A stretch of 64,000 nt of DNA, taken from NCBI GenBank assembly GCA_016716705.1, contig JADJVF010000010.1:117839-181838 (forward strand). The letters are read 5' to 3'. Below are positions 38,181-47,395 of this stretch, piece after piece. The position numbers and the translations under genes are program-made. Every line of letters starts with the position of its first letter. Within the stretch, counting starts at the first letter, position 1. Below the pieces are notes generated by a model. That model saw only the letters and a list, made by a program, of their open reading frames with translations, made no database searches and had not been told where the DNA came from. This DNA comes from Holophagales bacterium (GTDB lineage Bacteria; Acidobacteriota; Thermoanaerobaculia; UBA5066).

Positions 38181-39086
38181 ATGACCTCGAGCTCCTCCCT
38201 CCGCACCGGCTTCGCCGGCCTCGGCACGATGGGTCTCGGAATGGCCCGGAACCTCGCGATGAAGGGCTTCCCTCTTTCCGTCACGAACCGGACGATGGAG
38301 AAGGCGGTCCGCCTCGCGAGCGACCTGGCGGCCGGCCCGACGCCCGTCGCCGCGCTCCCGGGCCCCGCCGCCGTCGCCGCGCAGTCCGACGTCGTCGTCT
38401 CTTGCGTCTCCGACGGTCCCGACGTCGAGGAGATCCACCTCGGGCCCGGCGGGACGATCGAGGGGGCGCGTCCCGGCACCGTCGTCGTCGACTGCTCGAC
38501 GATCGACCCCGCCGTGGCCCGTACCGTCGCCGCCCGCTTCGCGGAGAAGGGCGTCGCCTTCCTCGACGCCCCGGTCTCGGGCGGGCAGAAGGGAGCGATC
38601 GAGGGAACGCTGTCGTTCTTCGTCGGCGGCGACGCGGCGGCTCTCGAGAAGGCGCGACCGGTCTTCGAAGCGATGGGAAAGCGGATCACCCACCTCGGCC
38701 CCTCGGGCGCGGGCCAGCTCGGCAAGGCGACGAACCAGGTGATCGTGGCCGGGACGCTCGCGGCCGTTTCCGAGGGGATGGCCTTCGCGAGAGCCGCGGG
38801 TCTGCCTCTCGAGGCGATCCACGCGGCGCTCACGGGCGGCGCGGCGAACTCGTGGGCGCTCGAAGTGCTCGGCAGGAAGATGCTCGACCGCGATTTCAAG
38901 CCCGCCTTCGCGATCAAGCACCAGCAGAAGGACCTCGCGATCGTCCTGAAGACGGCCCGCGCGAACGGGGTCCCGCTCCCGGCCACCGCGCTCGTCCACC
39001 AGCTCCTCTCCGCCCTCGAGGCCAGGGGGCGAGGCGAGGAGGGGACCCAGGCGCTGCTTACTCTCTACGAGGAGCTGTCCCGCTGA
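38181..39086 (+). CDS. NAD(P)-dependent 3-hydroxyisobutyrate/tartronate-semialdehyde reductase family
   Basis: A 301-residue beta-hydroxyacid dehydrogenase. The Rossmann motif GFAGLGTMGLGMARNLA is near the N-terminus, the family signature FLDAPVSGGQKGAIEGTLSF follows, and the catalytic lysine lies in GQLGKATNQ. These enzymes oxidise or reduce small beta-hydroxyacids. ATG 38181 gives the best alignment of the Rossmann motif to the N-terminus. Its 3' end overlaps the convergent gamma-glutamyltransferase gene by 29 bases. Confidence 0.88.
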   Translation: MTSSSSLRTGFAGLGTMGLGMARNLAMKGFPLSVTNRTMEKAVRLASDLAAGPTPVAALPGPAAVAAQSDVVVSCVSDGPDVEEIHLGPGGTIEGARPGTVVVDCSTIDPAVARTVAARFAEKGVAFLDAPVSGGQKGAIEGTLSFFVGGDAAALEKARPVFEAMGKRITHLGPSGAGQLGKATNQVIVAGTLAAVSEGMAFARAAGLPLEAIHAALTGGAANSWALEVLGRKMLDRDFKPAFAIKHQQKDLAIVLKTARANGVPLPATALVHQLLSALEARGRGEEGTQALLTLYEELSR

Positions 39087-40902
39087 CGCGAGGGGCGAGG
39101 CGAGGCGGGGCGGCGACGACGGCGGCGCGACGTCCGTCGACGACGCCCTCCCACTGCGCGCGCGCGTCGTTCCAGAGAACGGCGTTGACGCCGCCGAAGA
39201 CGGTGGAGTCGCGGCCGGGAGCCGTCAGCGCGAAGACGTTCTCGTAGCCCATGGCCTTCAGGGTCAGGGCGGCGTCCTCCGGAATCGGGGGCGCGACCTC
39301 GACCATGACCCGCGGACCGGCGTGGTCCTGCTCCCAGATGACGCGGGGCTCTGCGTAGGCCTCCTGCGGCGGCTGGCGCCCGTCGACGAGGCCGGCGACG
39401 ACGTTGAGGAGCATCGACGGAATCCGGCTGCTGCCTCCGGCGCCCGCCACGAGGACGGTCCGCCCGTCGCGGACGAGCAGGAACGGCGCGACGGGCACGA
39501 CGGCGATCGCGCCGGGCCGGAGGTAGCCGGGGGAAGCGGGGTTGTCGGAATCGAACGACTCGACGAAAGCGTTCAGGAGGAAACCGAGGCTCGGCGGGGC
39601 CCACGCGGCTCCGAAATAGCGCCCGAGGCTCTGGGTCAGCGAGACCGCGTTCCCCTGCGCGTCGACGACCGAGACGTGACTCGTTCCACGTTCCGATGAC
39701 CTCGGCCCCCCCTCGCCCTGGAGCTCGCCGCGCGGAAGCGCGCGCCCCGGCCGGATCCTCCCGGCCTGACGTGCTGCCCAGGACTTCGTGAGCCGCTCCG
39801 ACAGGAACGGCCCTTCCGTCACGTCCGGCTCGAAGCGCCGGGCCATCGTCTCCGCCCGGGCGAGGCGCACCGCCTCCACGATGGCGTGGCCGCGCGTCAG
39901 CCCCGGCCGGGCGAGCGTCGCGGACGGGAGTGCGTCGAGGATTTGCAGGGCCATGACGAGGACGCTTCCCCCTGCGGGCGACGGAACCGACAGGGCCGTC
40001 AGGCCGCGGTAGGTCCCGCGAACGGGGCTCGTGTCCACGACGCTCGCGGGAACGCGCGCCAGGTCCGACCGCTGGAGGAAGCCGCCTGCGGCCCGGACGT
40101 CCTCGTCCAGCCGGGCGGCGATCGTCCCCGTGTAGAAATCGGAGAACCCGGCCTCGCCGAGGCGCCGGAACGTGTCGGCCAGCCCCGGGATCTTCACGCA
40201 GGTCCCTGTCGGCGCGGGGTCGGGAAACCCCGAGTCTCCCTTCGGGCCCGTGAGGTAGACGGGGGTGAGGACCTCGGAGTCGAAGAGGCGCCGGGTGTAA
40301 TCGCCGAGGAAGGAGTGCTCGAACGACTGGATCCTGTAGCCCGACTCCGCCGCCTCGATCGCCGGACCGAGAACCTCGGCGGCGCTCATCGTCCCGTACC
40401 GGCGCAGCGCGTGTTCGAGGGTGGCGACCGTCGTCGGAACGGCGGCGGCCATCGGTCCCCACAGGTCGGTTCCGCTCCGCGCGGCCTTCACCTTCGCGCG
40501 GTCGATCCGGAGCGGCGCCCGCGCCGGGCAGAAGACGACCCTCTCCTCACCGCTCGCGAGGCGGATCACCATCCAGGTCTGGCCGCCGAGCCCGGAACCA
40601 CCCGGGTCCGAGGCGGTGAGCGCAAGAGCCGCGGCGACGGCGGCGTCGACCGCGTTTCCGCCCTTTTCCAGCATTCGGACTCCCGCCCAGGACGCCTCGG
40701 GCGAGGAGGTGACGACCAGGCCGAGCGAAGACGAGACGACCGGCCCCGGCCGGAGCGAGTCGGCGAGAGACGGGGCCGTGGCCGGTCCGGGAGGGGGCGC
40801 GGCGGACAGGGCCGGCCTCGTCGCAACCACCGGCCCGAGGGCCAGGAGGGTCGAGAGGAGCGCAGCGACCGGCCGGGCGGTGCGGGGGATGGGAACCGTC
40901 AT
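39058..40902 (-). CDS. Gamma-glutamyltransferase, exported
   Basis: A 614-residue Ntn hydrolase precursor with an N-terminal signal peptide (about residues 1-34). The large subunit has GGNAVDAAVAAALAL and the small subunit begins at the self-cleavage threonine in ERGTSHVSVVDAQGNAVSLTQS. GGSSRIPSMLLNV resembles the glycine-rich oxyanion region. It hydrolyses or transfers gamma-glutamyl groups, for example from glutathione, in the periplasm. It may feed amino acids to importers encoded nearby. Confidence 0.9.
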   Translation of the reverse strand: MTVPIPRTARPVAALLSTLLALGPVVATRPALSAAPPPGPATAPSLADSLRPGPVVSSSLGLVVTSSPEASWAGVRMLEKGGNAVDAAVAAALALTASDPGGSGLGGQTWMVIRLASGEERVVFCPARAPLRIDRAKVKAARSGTDLWGPMAAAVPTTVATLEHALRRYGTMSAAEVLGPAIEAAESGYRIQSFEHSFLGDYTRRLFDSEVLTPVYLTGPKGDSGFPDPAPTGTCVKIPGLADTFRRLGEAGFSDFYTGTIAARLDEDVRAAGGFLQRSDLARVPASVVDTSPVRGTYRGLTALSVPSPAGGSVLVMALQILDALPSATLARPGLTRGHAIVEAVRLARAETMARRFEPDVTEGPFLSERLTKSWAARQAGRIRPGRALPRGELQGEGGPRSSERGTSHVSVVDAQGNAVSLTQSLGRYFGAAWAPPSLGFLLNAFVESFDSDNPASPGYLRPGAIAVVPVAPFLLVRDGRTVLVAGAGGSSRIPSMLLNVVAGLVDGRQPPQEAYAEPRVIWEQDHAGPRVMVEVAPPIPEDAALTLKAMGYENVFALTAPGRDSTVFGGVNAVLWNDARAQWEGVVDGRRAAVVAAPPRLAPRVSGTAPRRE

Positions 40903-40996
40903 CGCGCGGTAGGAGAAGCTCTCCGGCTCCGCCTGTCAACCCGTCCGGCTCCACGTCGGACCTAGAATTGCGAAAAGTCTCGATGCCGGAGGCCCC

Positions 40997-41464
40997 ATGA
41001 ATCGGATCGTTCTCGCCTGCCTCGCCGCTGCGCTCCTCCTCGCGCCCTCACCCGCCGGCGCCGAGCCCGGCGACCGGAAGAGCTACGTGAAGACCCACGC
41101 GTTCGGCGACGACCGCGAATCGAAGGTCGGAATCCAGCAGGGTCCGGTCACGATCGAATCGGTGAGGATCCGCAACTGGCCCGACGCGGACGACTTCGCC
41201 GACGCCGAGAGGGACCTCGGCGAGACGCACACGATGGTCCTCGAGTTCGAGTACTCGAACCGCGACGAGGCTCGTGACTGGAAGTGCCGCTACACGGTGA
41301 CGATCAAGGGGAAGGACGGCAGCGTCTGGGCCGAGAACGACCGGACCGCCACGCTCGACGCCGGGAAGATCCACGACACGAACAAGATGTTCGTGAAGAT
41401 GAAGACGCGGCACTACAAGCAGGTCCGCTCGTTCAACGTCAAGTACGAGATCTGGCGGAACTGA
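40997..41464 (+). CDS. Secreted protein of unknown function, paralogue A
   Basis: A 155-residue exported protein with a signal peptide cleaved near AGAE (residue 23). The mature part is beta-rich with many Asp/Lys residues (for example MVLEFEYSNRDEARDWKCRYTV and AENDRTATLDAGKIHDTNKM). GGAGG precedes the ATG. It is similar in length, order and spacing of motifs to the protein encoded at 51791, so the two look like paralogues. The fold suggests an Ig-like or C2-like sandwich; the function is unknown. Confidence 0.7.
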   Translation: MNRIVLACLAAALLLAPSPAGAEPGDRKSYVKTHAFGDDRESKVGIQQGPVTIESVRIRNWPDADDFADAERDLGETHTMVLEFEYSNRDEARDWKCRYTVTIKGKDGSVWAENDRTATLDAGKIHDTNKMFVKMKTRHYKQVRSFNVKYEIWRN

Positions 41465-41566
41465 GGTGGATCGGGGAAACCCGCGCCGCCGGGTTTCCCC
41501 GGGGCGCCTCCGGTGCCTCCCCTTCCGCGCGGTCCGGCGGTTCTGCGCGCGGTAGAAGCGAAGCGG

Positions 41567-42145
41567 TCAGCGTCCGCCGGTCGCGTCGGGGAAGAGGAGC
41601 TCCTGAGGCCTGAGGGTGGGGAGGAGGGCTTCGATGGCCCGTCTCGCCCAGCCGTCGCGCCCGGCCGGATCGAACGTCACGAACGGCACGTCCCACTCCT
41701 CGAGCGTCGCGAGGAGGAGCGCGTCGATGTCGTGCTGGAAGGCGAGGTCGGTGTCGCGCACGCCGTCGAAGCTCGGGTCGCCGACGATCGGGACGCGGAA
41801 GAGGACGTCGTAGGTCGGGAGCCACGCGCGAACGAGCCCCTCGAGGACCTTGACGTGCGGCTCTCCCGGCGCGGCCCGCTTCAGGTAGCAGTAGTTGTCG
41901 AGGACGGCCCGGTCGCAGACGACGACCTCGGCCTTGGCCTCGGCCTGCAGCTCCCAGGCGATCTGCGTGTGAAGGATCCACGCCTGCGCCTTCACGGTCG
42001 TGTCGCGGTTGATGGGGAGCGGGCACTCGCGCGCGACCTCGCGCACGAGCTCCACGGTGAGGTCGCGGCGCTTCAGCGACGCGGCGAGGTCGTAGCAGAG
42101 GGTCGTCTTGCCGACGCCGTGAGTTCCGATGAACGCGATCTTCAT
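41567..42145 (-). CDS. NadR-like P-loop ATPase/kinase
   Basis: A 192-residue P-loop protein. Walker A is GTHGVGKTT at residues 7-15, and the aspartate of VVCDRAVLDNY is the Walker B-like residue, the arrangement of AAA_28/NadR kinase-type domains. Nucleoside or nicotinamide riboside phosphorylation is known for NadR homologues but is not shown here. The location near nadA is suggestive only. The ATG at 42145 was preferred because the P-loop is then next to the N-terminus. Immediately upstream lies a G-rich homopolymer tract. Confidence 0.75.
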   Translation of the reverse strand: MKIAFIGTHGVGKTTLCYDLAASLKRRDLTVELVREVARECPLPINRDTTVKAQAWILHTQIAWELQAEAKAEVVVCDRAVLDNYCYLKRAAPGEPHVKVLEGLVRAWLPTYDVLFRVPIVGDPSFDGVRDTDLAFQHDIDALLLATLEEWDVPFVTFDPAGRDGWARRAIEALLPTLRPQELLFPDATGGR

Positions 42146-42203
42146 CCGGCCCGATCCTCGCACGAACGGAGCGCGCGGTCCCGTTGCGACGAGACCTCAC
42201 ACC

Positions 42204-42250
42204 GGGGGGGGGGGGGGGGGGCGCCGGGGGGGGGGGGGGGGGGGGGGGGG
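42204..42250. repeat. Interrupted poly-G tract (G18, CGCC, G25)
   Basis: Eighteen consecutive G, then CGCC, then twenty-five consecutive G lie between the SpoIIE-type phosphatase stop and the NadR-like gene, on the plus strand. Nothing else in the window resembles it. On DNA it could form G-quadruplexes or slip during replication; it could equally be a sequencing artefact. Confidence 0.9.
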
Positions 42251-42272
42251 TCGGGCGCCACCCCGGGAAGGC

Positions 42273-44612
42273 TCAGGACCAGATGGTTCGGCGGACGACG
42301 ACGACGCTCGTGTCGTCGGCGGGCTCGCCCTCGCCGACGTGGGTTCGCCAGTCGCCGAGGAGCGCTTCCAGGATCGACTCCGCGGGCCGCCGCCACAGGC
42401 CGACGCGCTCGAGGACCTCGCGCGGCTTCTGGTAGCCGTACGGGTCGTCGAACCGGTCGGGCCCCTCGAAGAGGCCGTCGGAAGCGAGGACGAGGCTCGC
42501 GGCCCCCGGCAGCTCGAACTCCGTCTCCTCGTAGATACGCGCCGGCCCCTTCCCGAGCGGCAGGCCCGAGGCCGTCAGCTCGCGAACCCGTCCCTCGACG
42601 ATCAGGAGCGGATAGGGGTGCCCCGCGTTCGCGAGAATGCCGTGCCCCGTGGACGGGTCGATCCGCGCCAGGACGAGCGACGTGAAGAGGCGACCCGTGT
42701 TCGCCGCGCGCAGGACGCGGTCCACCTCGACGAGGATCTCCGCCGGGCGCCGCCCCGCCTTGACGAGCGTCAGGAGGCAGGCCTTCACCATCGCGCCCTG
42801 GATGCCGCAGGAGAACCCGTGCCCGGCGACGTCGCCCGCGGCGACCCAGAAGGCCCCTTCCTCGTCGACGAGGAACTCGTAGAGGTCTCCTCCGGCCTCG
42901 GTCGCGAGGATCGTCCGCGCCGCGATCTGGAGCCCCGGAACGTCGGGCGGGTGATCCGGGAGGAGGGCCACCTGCATCCGGGAGAGGAGGTCCATCTCGT
43001 ACTTCACGCGCCGCTCGCTCTCGATCCGCTTGACGAAGTCGGGCGCGTCGAGGCGCGCCTCGTCCTCGCGCTCCGGCCGCCGGCAGGCCGCGATCCCGAC
43101 CCAGGCGAGGGCGGTGAGAGCACCTGCGGCGAGAAGGAGAGGTGCAAAGAGCTCGCCGGGGAAGCGGAGGGCGGCGAGGAGATCGCGCAGGAGCGCGGGC
43201 GCCGTCGCGGCGACGAGGAGTCCGGTCAGGCCGAGCATCCGGAAGGCGAGAAGGAAGAACACCGCCTCGGCGAGGGTGAGGAGGAGCAGGGCGCCCCAGG
43301 GCGCGTACTGGAAGGTACAGGAGTAGAAGAGGGCGTACCCGATCGCGCCGAGCACGTCGGCCCGCTCGCGCGCGAGGACGAAGCGGAAGAGGGCCGCGAC
43401 GAGGATGACGGTCGCCGCCGCGTAGGGCCCCTCGAGGAACGCGTTCGCGATCCCTCCGAAGAGCGGCAGGACGTACGACGGCGCCTCCGGGTAAACGCCC
43501 CGGATCCCGGCCGCCGCGACACCCGAGGCGAAGAGGAGCCGAGAACCGGCGACGGCCGCGCCGAGCCCGAGGCCGCCGAGAATCGCCCGGCCGAGGCGGG
43601 GCGAGAGGCGGCCCAGGGCGAGGGCGTCGAGGCTCGTCGTGAAGCCAGGCACCGTGTCGCGGAGCATCGACTCGGCCACGACCCAGTAGCCGACGAGGGC
43701 GAGGGCCATCAGGACCCGCGCCGTGACCAGGACCCCGGCCACGATGCCGCTCTGGCCCTGGAGCTCGAAGAGGGAGCCGGAGAGGACCATCGCGACGAGG
43801 CCGAGGAGGCCGAGGCCGATCGCGATCCGGAACCCGAGGCGGCGCCGGAAGAGAAGGATGCCGAAGAGGACGACGACGAGGAGCCCGACGAGGCCGAAGA
43901 GCGGGATGGCGATGGCGAGCCCGCGGAACTTGAGCCTCTCGAAGCGGGCGCCGACCTCCGGGTCCGACAGCTCGCGCGAGAGGATCAGGCTCGCCGCCGT
44001 CGGGGCGAGGCGCGTGAGGACCTCGCGCGGACTGCCCGGCGCGGGCTGCAGCGCCCAGACGCGGACCATCGTGTTTCCGCTCTCGTAGTCCGCAGAGAGG
44101 CCAGGCCTGTCGCCGCGGGCGAGGCGGGCGAGGACCGCCGCGGAGAAGGTCTCGCGCGCGCCCTCGAGCCGTCCCGACGGGGTGGCGACGCGAAAGACGC
44201 TCCCGCTCGTGAACTCGACTCTCCGGAGCGTCCCGTCGCGGCCGATCGCGAGCTCCACCGGACCCGTGCCGATGCCCGGGACCCGGAGCTCCCCTGCCAC
44301 GACCCAGGACGCGAGGGCTCCATGACGGGCGAGCCACTCCGGTGCCTGCCGTCCGAGCCGCCGGTAGGCCCGCTCCAGCTCGGAGCTCGCGAGGGCGTTG
44401 CGCACGCTCGCCTTCGGCGAGAGAAGCGTCGCTCCCACGGCCGCCATCTCCTCGCGCGCCGTCCGGAGAGCGGCCTCCTTCGACACTCCGAGCGGCTGCC
44501 ACTCGGGAAGGACCCGGTGCGCCGCGACGGCGCCGGCGACGAGGACGACGAGGCCCGCGGCGAGCGGCACCCACGGAATTCTCGGGCGCCTGGTGGCGGC
44601 GCTCTCGGTCAA
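42273..44612 (-). CDS. Membrane-bound SpoIIE-type PP2C protein phosphatase
   Basis: A 779-residue protein. One N-terminal helix (about 16-35) and an extracytoplasmic region of about 190 residues are followed by a large multi-helix membrane region (about 230-550) and a cytoplasmic SpoIIE/PP2C domain. The latter has EAGGDLYEF, GDVAGHGFSCGIQGAMVKA, NAGHPYPL, ASDGLFE and a terminal DDTSVVVV, which include the metal-binding aspartates. It should dephosphorylate a Ser/Thr-phosphorylated regulator in response to an envelope signal. Possible partners (an anti-sigma antagonist) are not encoded nearby. Confidence 0.87.
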   Translation of the reverse strand: MTESAATRRPRIPWVPLAAGLVVLVAGAVAAHRVLPEWQPLGVSKEAALRTAREEMAAVGATLLSPKASVRNALASSELERAYRRLGRQAPEWLARHGALASWVVAGELRVPGIGTGPVELAIGRDGTLRRVEFTSGSVFRVATPSGRLEGARETFSAAVLARLARGDRPGLSADYESGNTMVRVWALQPAPGSPREVLTRLAPTAASLILSRELSDPEVGARFERLKFRGLAIAIPLFGLVGLLVVVLFGILLFRRRLGFRIAIGLGLLGLVAMVLSGSLFELQGQSGIVAGVLVTARVLMALALVGYWVVAESMLRDTVPGFTTSLDALALGRLSPRLGRAILGGLGLGAAVAGSRLLFASGVAAAGIRGVYPEAPSYVLPLFGGIANAFLEGPYAAATVILVAALFRFVLARERADVLGAIGYALFYSCTFQYAPWGALLLLTLAEAVFFLLAFRMLGLTGLLVAATAPALLRDLLAALRFPGELFAPLLLAAGALTALAWVGIAACRRPEREDEARLDAPDFVKRIESERRVKYEMDLLSRMQVALLPDHPPDVPGLQIAARTILATEAGGDLYEFLVDEEGAFWVAAGDVAGHGFSCGIQGAMVKACLLTLVKAGRRPAEILVEVDRVLRAANTGRLFTSLVLARIDPSTGHGILANAGHPYPLLIVEGRVRELTASGLPLGKGPARIYEETEFELPGAASLVLASDGLFEGPDRFDDPYGYQKPREVLERVGLWRRPAESILEALLGDWRTHVGEGEPADDTSVVVVRRTIWS

Positions 44613-44650
44613 TTCGTCACCTTTTCACTGCGGCAGGAGCGGCCCGAGGG

Positions 44651-45643
44651 TCACGAGCGCCCGAGCGCGGGCACGAAGGTCTTCCCCGCCGTCAGCTCGA
44701 GCATCCGGTCGAGCGACCTCTTCGCCCGGACCCGGACCTCTTCCGGGACCTCGATCGCGGGGCGGAGGTTGCTCAGGGCGAGCCAGAGCTTCTCCATCGT
44801 GTTCCGCTTCATGTGCGGGCAGGTGTTGCAGGAGCAGCCGTCGTCCGGCGGCGCGGGGATCAGCTCCTTGCCGGGCGCGGCCCGCCTCATCTGGTGGAGG
44901 ATCCCCTCCTCGGTCGCGACGATGAACGATGCGTGCTCCGACTCCGCCACGTGCTTCAGGAGCGCCGAGGTCGACCCGACGAAGTGGGCGTGGGCGAGGA
45001 TCCTCTCGTCGCACTCGGGGTGGGCGACGAGGCGCGCCCGCGGGTTCCTCACCATCAGGTCGATGATCCGCTTCTCGGAAAACGTCTCGTGGACGACGCA
45101 CGTCCCCGGCCAGACGACGAACTTGCGGTCCAGCTTCTTCTCGAGCCAGGCGGCGAGGTTCCTGTCCGGCGCGAAGACGATCGGGTCGGGGAGCTGGCGG
45201 AGGATGGCTTCCGCCGAGGAGGAGGTGACGATGACGTCGGAGAGCGCCTTCACCGCCGCCGAGCAGTTGATGTAGGAGACGACGGTGTGCCCCGGGTACT
45301 TCCGGAGCCACTCGGAGAAGAAGGGCGCCGGGCAGCCGTCGGCGAGCGAGCAGCCCGCCTCGAGGTCGGGCACGACGACCGTCTTCTCCGGGGTCAGGAT
45401 CTTCGCCGTCTCGGCCATGAAGTGGACGCCGCAGAACGCGATGACCGACCGGGGCGACTCCTTCCCCTTCCGGGCCAGCTCGAGCGAGTCGCCGACGAAG
45501 TCGGCCACGTCCTGGATCTCGGACTCCTGGTAGTAGTGGGCCAGAATCAGGGCGTCCCGCTCCTCCTTCAAACGGAGGATCGCGCCGGGAAGGTCGTCGG
45601 GAAGGGGCGGCGCCGGCGGTGCGGCAAGGTGCGGAACGCTCAC
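44651..45643 (-). CDS. nadA: Quinolinate synthase
   Basis: A 330-residue iron-sulfur enzyme that condenses iminoaspartate and dihydroxyacetone phosphate to quinolinate in NAD synthesis. LILAHYYQESEIQDVADFVGDSL, the cysteine in SYINCSAAVKA, the cysteine in WPGTCVVHE, and the C-terminal CSCNTCPHMKRN supply the usual [4Fe-4S] ligands. The GTG at 45643 is the only plausible start upstream of the conserved core; no clear ribosome binding site is seen. nadB and nadC are not in the window. Confidence 0.92.
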   Translation of the reverse strand: MSVPHLAAPPAPPLPDDLPGAILRLKEERDALILAHYYQESEIQDVADFVGDSLELARKGKESPRSVIAFCGVHFMAETAKILTPEKTVVVPDLEAGCSLADGCPAPFFSEWLRKYPGHTVVSYINCSAAVKALSDVIVTSSSAEAILRQLPDPIVFAPDRNLAAWLEKKLDRKFVVWPGTCVVHETFSEKRIIDLMVRNPRARLVAHPECDERILAHAHFVGSTSALLKHVAESEHASFIVATEEGILHQMRRAAPGKELIPAPPDDGCSCNTCPHMKRNTMEKLWLALSNLRPAIEVPEEVRVRAKRSLDRMLELTAGKTFVPALGRS

Positions 45644-45712
45644 GTGGGAGATATTACGGCCCCTTCCCGTGCCAGGTTCGGCTTCCCCGGCCTTACCATG
45701 GGAGCCAGCGTG

Positions 45713-46609
45713 ATGGTTCGTTCGCCCTTCATGACCACCCTCGCGGCACTCGCGACCCTCGCGGTCCTGACGGTGGGAACGTCCCTGCCGGCCGACGCCG
45801 CCACGAAAAAGAAGAAATCCAGGAAGAAGCCGGCGCCGATCCCGGAGGTTCCCCGCCCGCATGACCCGTTCGAGGTCTCCTTCCCGTCGAGCGACGGGGT
45901 GAGGCTCGTCGCGACGTGGAAACCCTCGCCGGCCGGCTCGTCGGCCCCCGCCGTTCTCCTCCTCCACGCCTTCTCCCGGGAGCGGCGCGAGGTGGCCGAG
46001 CTCGCCGACGAGCTCGCCGCCCGCGGGTTCTCGACCCTCGCCCTCGACCTGCGCGGGCACGGCGAGTCGGTGTGGAAGGGCGGGGCTCGCATCGGGCTCT
46101 CGCCGTCGCTCCAGACCTCGCCCAACGGCTTCCCGCGCGACGTCGAGGCCGCCTGTGCCTGGCTGCGGCCTCGCGCCTCCCGCCTTGGCGTCCTCGGCCT
46201 GTCTCTCTCGGGAAACCTCGCGGCCCTCGCCACGGCAACCGGCTGGGCCGACGCCGCCGTGGCCGTCTCTCCGAACGCCGACCGGTTCGAGTTTCTCGCG
46301 GGAACGCGTCCGAGATCGCCGCAGGGCCTCCTCGTCCTCGCTTCGGAGAAGGACCCCGGCCGCGCGGGCTCCGCCCGGGCGCTCAACGCCCTTGGGCGTC
46401 CCCCGAAATCCATCTCCCTCTACCCGGGCGCCGCACACGCCCTCGCGCTCCTGCAGGGAGAGCCCACGGCAAAGGCTCTCGTGTTCGACTGGCTCGACGC
46501 GCGCCTCGCGCCGATCGCGCCTCCGCCCTCTCCGGTCGCGACGATTCCGGTGCCGGAGACCGGGCCCACGCCTGCCACCGCGCCGACGCCGGGAGGGGAA
46601 TCCCCGTGA
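45713..46609 (+). CDS. Exported alpha/beta-hydrolase
   Basis: A 298-residue hydrolase. An N-terminal signal (about residues 4-30) is followed by a Lys-rich, Pro-rich linker, then the fold: VLLLHAFSRERREV (oxyanion region), LDLRGHGES, the nucleophile motif GLSLSGN, an acid candidate in SEKDPG and His in GAAHALAL. A Pro/Thr tail ends it. GGGAG before ATG 45713 supports this start over 45698. It is fused in translation to the exonuclease gene by a GTGA overlap. The substrate is unknown. Confidence 0.8.
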   Translation: MVRSPFMTTLAALATLAVLTVGTSLPADAATKKKKSRKKPAPIPEVPRPHDPFEVSFPSSDGVRLVATWKPSPAGSSAPAVLLLHAFSRERREVAELADELAARGFSTLALDLRGHGESVWKGGARIGLSPSLQTSPNGFPRDVEAACAWLRPRASRLGVLGLSLSGNLAALATATGWADAAVAVSPNADRFEFLAGTRPRSPQGLLVLASEKDPGRAGSARALNALGRPPKSISLYPGAAHALALLQGEPTAKALVFDWLDARLAPIAPPPSPVATIPVPETGPTPATAPTPGGESP

Positions 46610-47289
46610 AGACGCTCGTCTTCGACATCGAGACCGTCGGTCTGCCGTGGCTCGACCTCGACCCCCTCGTCCGCGAGTGGCTGACGCGGGGCGCCGAGGA
46701 CGGCGAGGGCTATCGCTCGAAGAAGGACTGGCGTTCGCTCTCTCCCTACGCCGCCAAGGTGATCGTCATCGCCGCCCTCAACCCCGACACGGGGCACGGG
46801 AAGGTCTGGTACGAGGCCCCCGAGGTGTCGTCGCGCCTTTCCCGCGACGGCCTCTTCGAGGAGATCGGCGGCGACGAGAAGACCCTCCTGGCCGGCTTCT
46901 GGGAGACGGCGACGAAGTTCGACCGCCTCGTCTCGTTCAACGGCCGTTCCTTCGACGGGCCGTTCCTGGCGGTGAGGAGCGCGATCCACGGCCTGGCGCC
47001 GTCGCGCAACCTCGCGGGCTACCGCTACTCGGTCGACTCCCACGTCGACCTGATGGAGATCCTCACCTTCCAGGGGGCCGCGGGGACGCGCCCCTCGCTC
47101 CACGCCGCCTGCGTCGCGTTCGGCATCCCGTCGCCCAAGTCGGCCGAGATGCACGGGTACGCCGTCGGCGACGCCTATGCCGAGGGGCGGCTTCCGGAGA
47201 TCCTCGACTACTGCCGCCGCGACGTCGACGCCACCGCCGACCTGCTGCGCCGGCTGGAGACGACCCTGCTCCCCCTCTTCCGCCGCTGA
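46606..47289 (+). CDS. Predicted 3'-5' exonuclease, PolB-like RNase H fold
   Basis: A 227-residue protein of the PF10108-type PolB-like exonuclease family. The DnaQ-type ExoI DxE motif is VFDIETVG, ExoII is FNGRSFDGPFL and ExoIII is YCRRDVDATADLL, so all acidic metal ligands are present. It should degrade DNA from the 3' end with Mg or Mn. GTG 46606 overlaps the stop of the hydrolase gene, an unexpected pairing. Confidence 0.85.
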   Translation: MKTLVFDIETVGLPWLDLDPLVREWLTRGAEDGEGYRSKKDWRSLSPYAAKVIVIAALNPDTGHGKVWYEAPEVSSRLSRDGLFEEIGGDEKTLLAGFWETATKFDRLVSFNGRSFDGPFLAVRSAIHGLAPSRNLAGYRYSVDSHVDLMEILTFQGAAGTRPSLHAACVAFGIPSPKSAEMHGYAVGDAYAEGRLPEILDYCRRDVDATADLLRRLETTLLPLFRR

Positions 47290-47395
47290 ACCCCACGACG
47301 ACCCCGGCGGCGGGCGGGCCTATACTCAGGGTGTCCCTGCCGTGCGGATGGGCAGCGACCGCAGCCAGTTCCACGTCTACCCCGAGGAGGCCCCG

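Noticed and set aside
44651..46438. N-terminal extension of NadA to 595 residues
   Set aside because: The extension is the antisense of the alpha/beta-hydrolase gene; NadA is normally about 300-350 residues and a GTG at 45643 fits.
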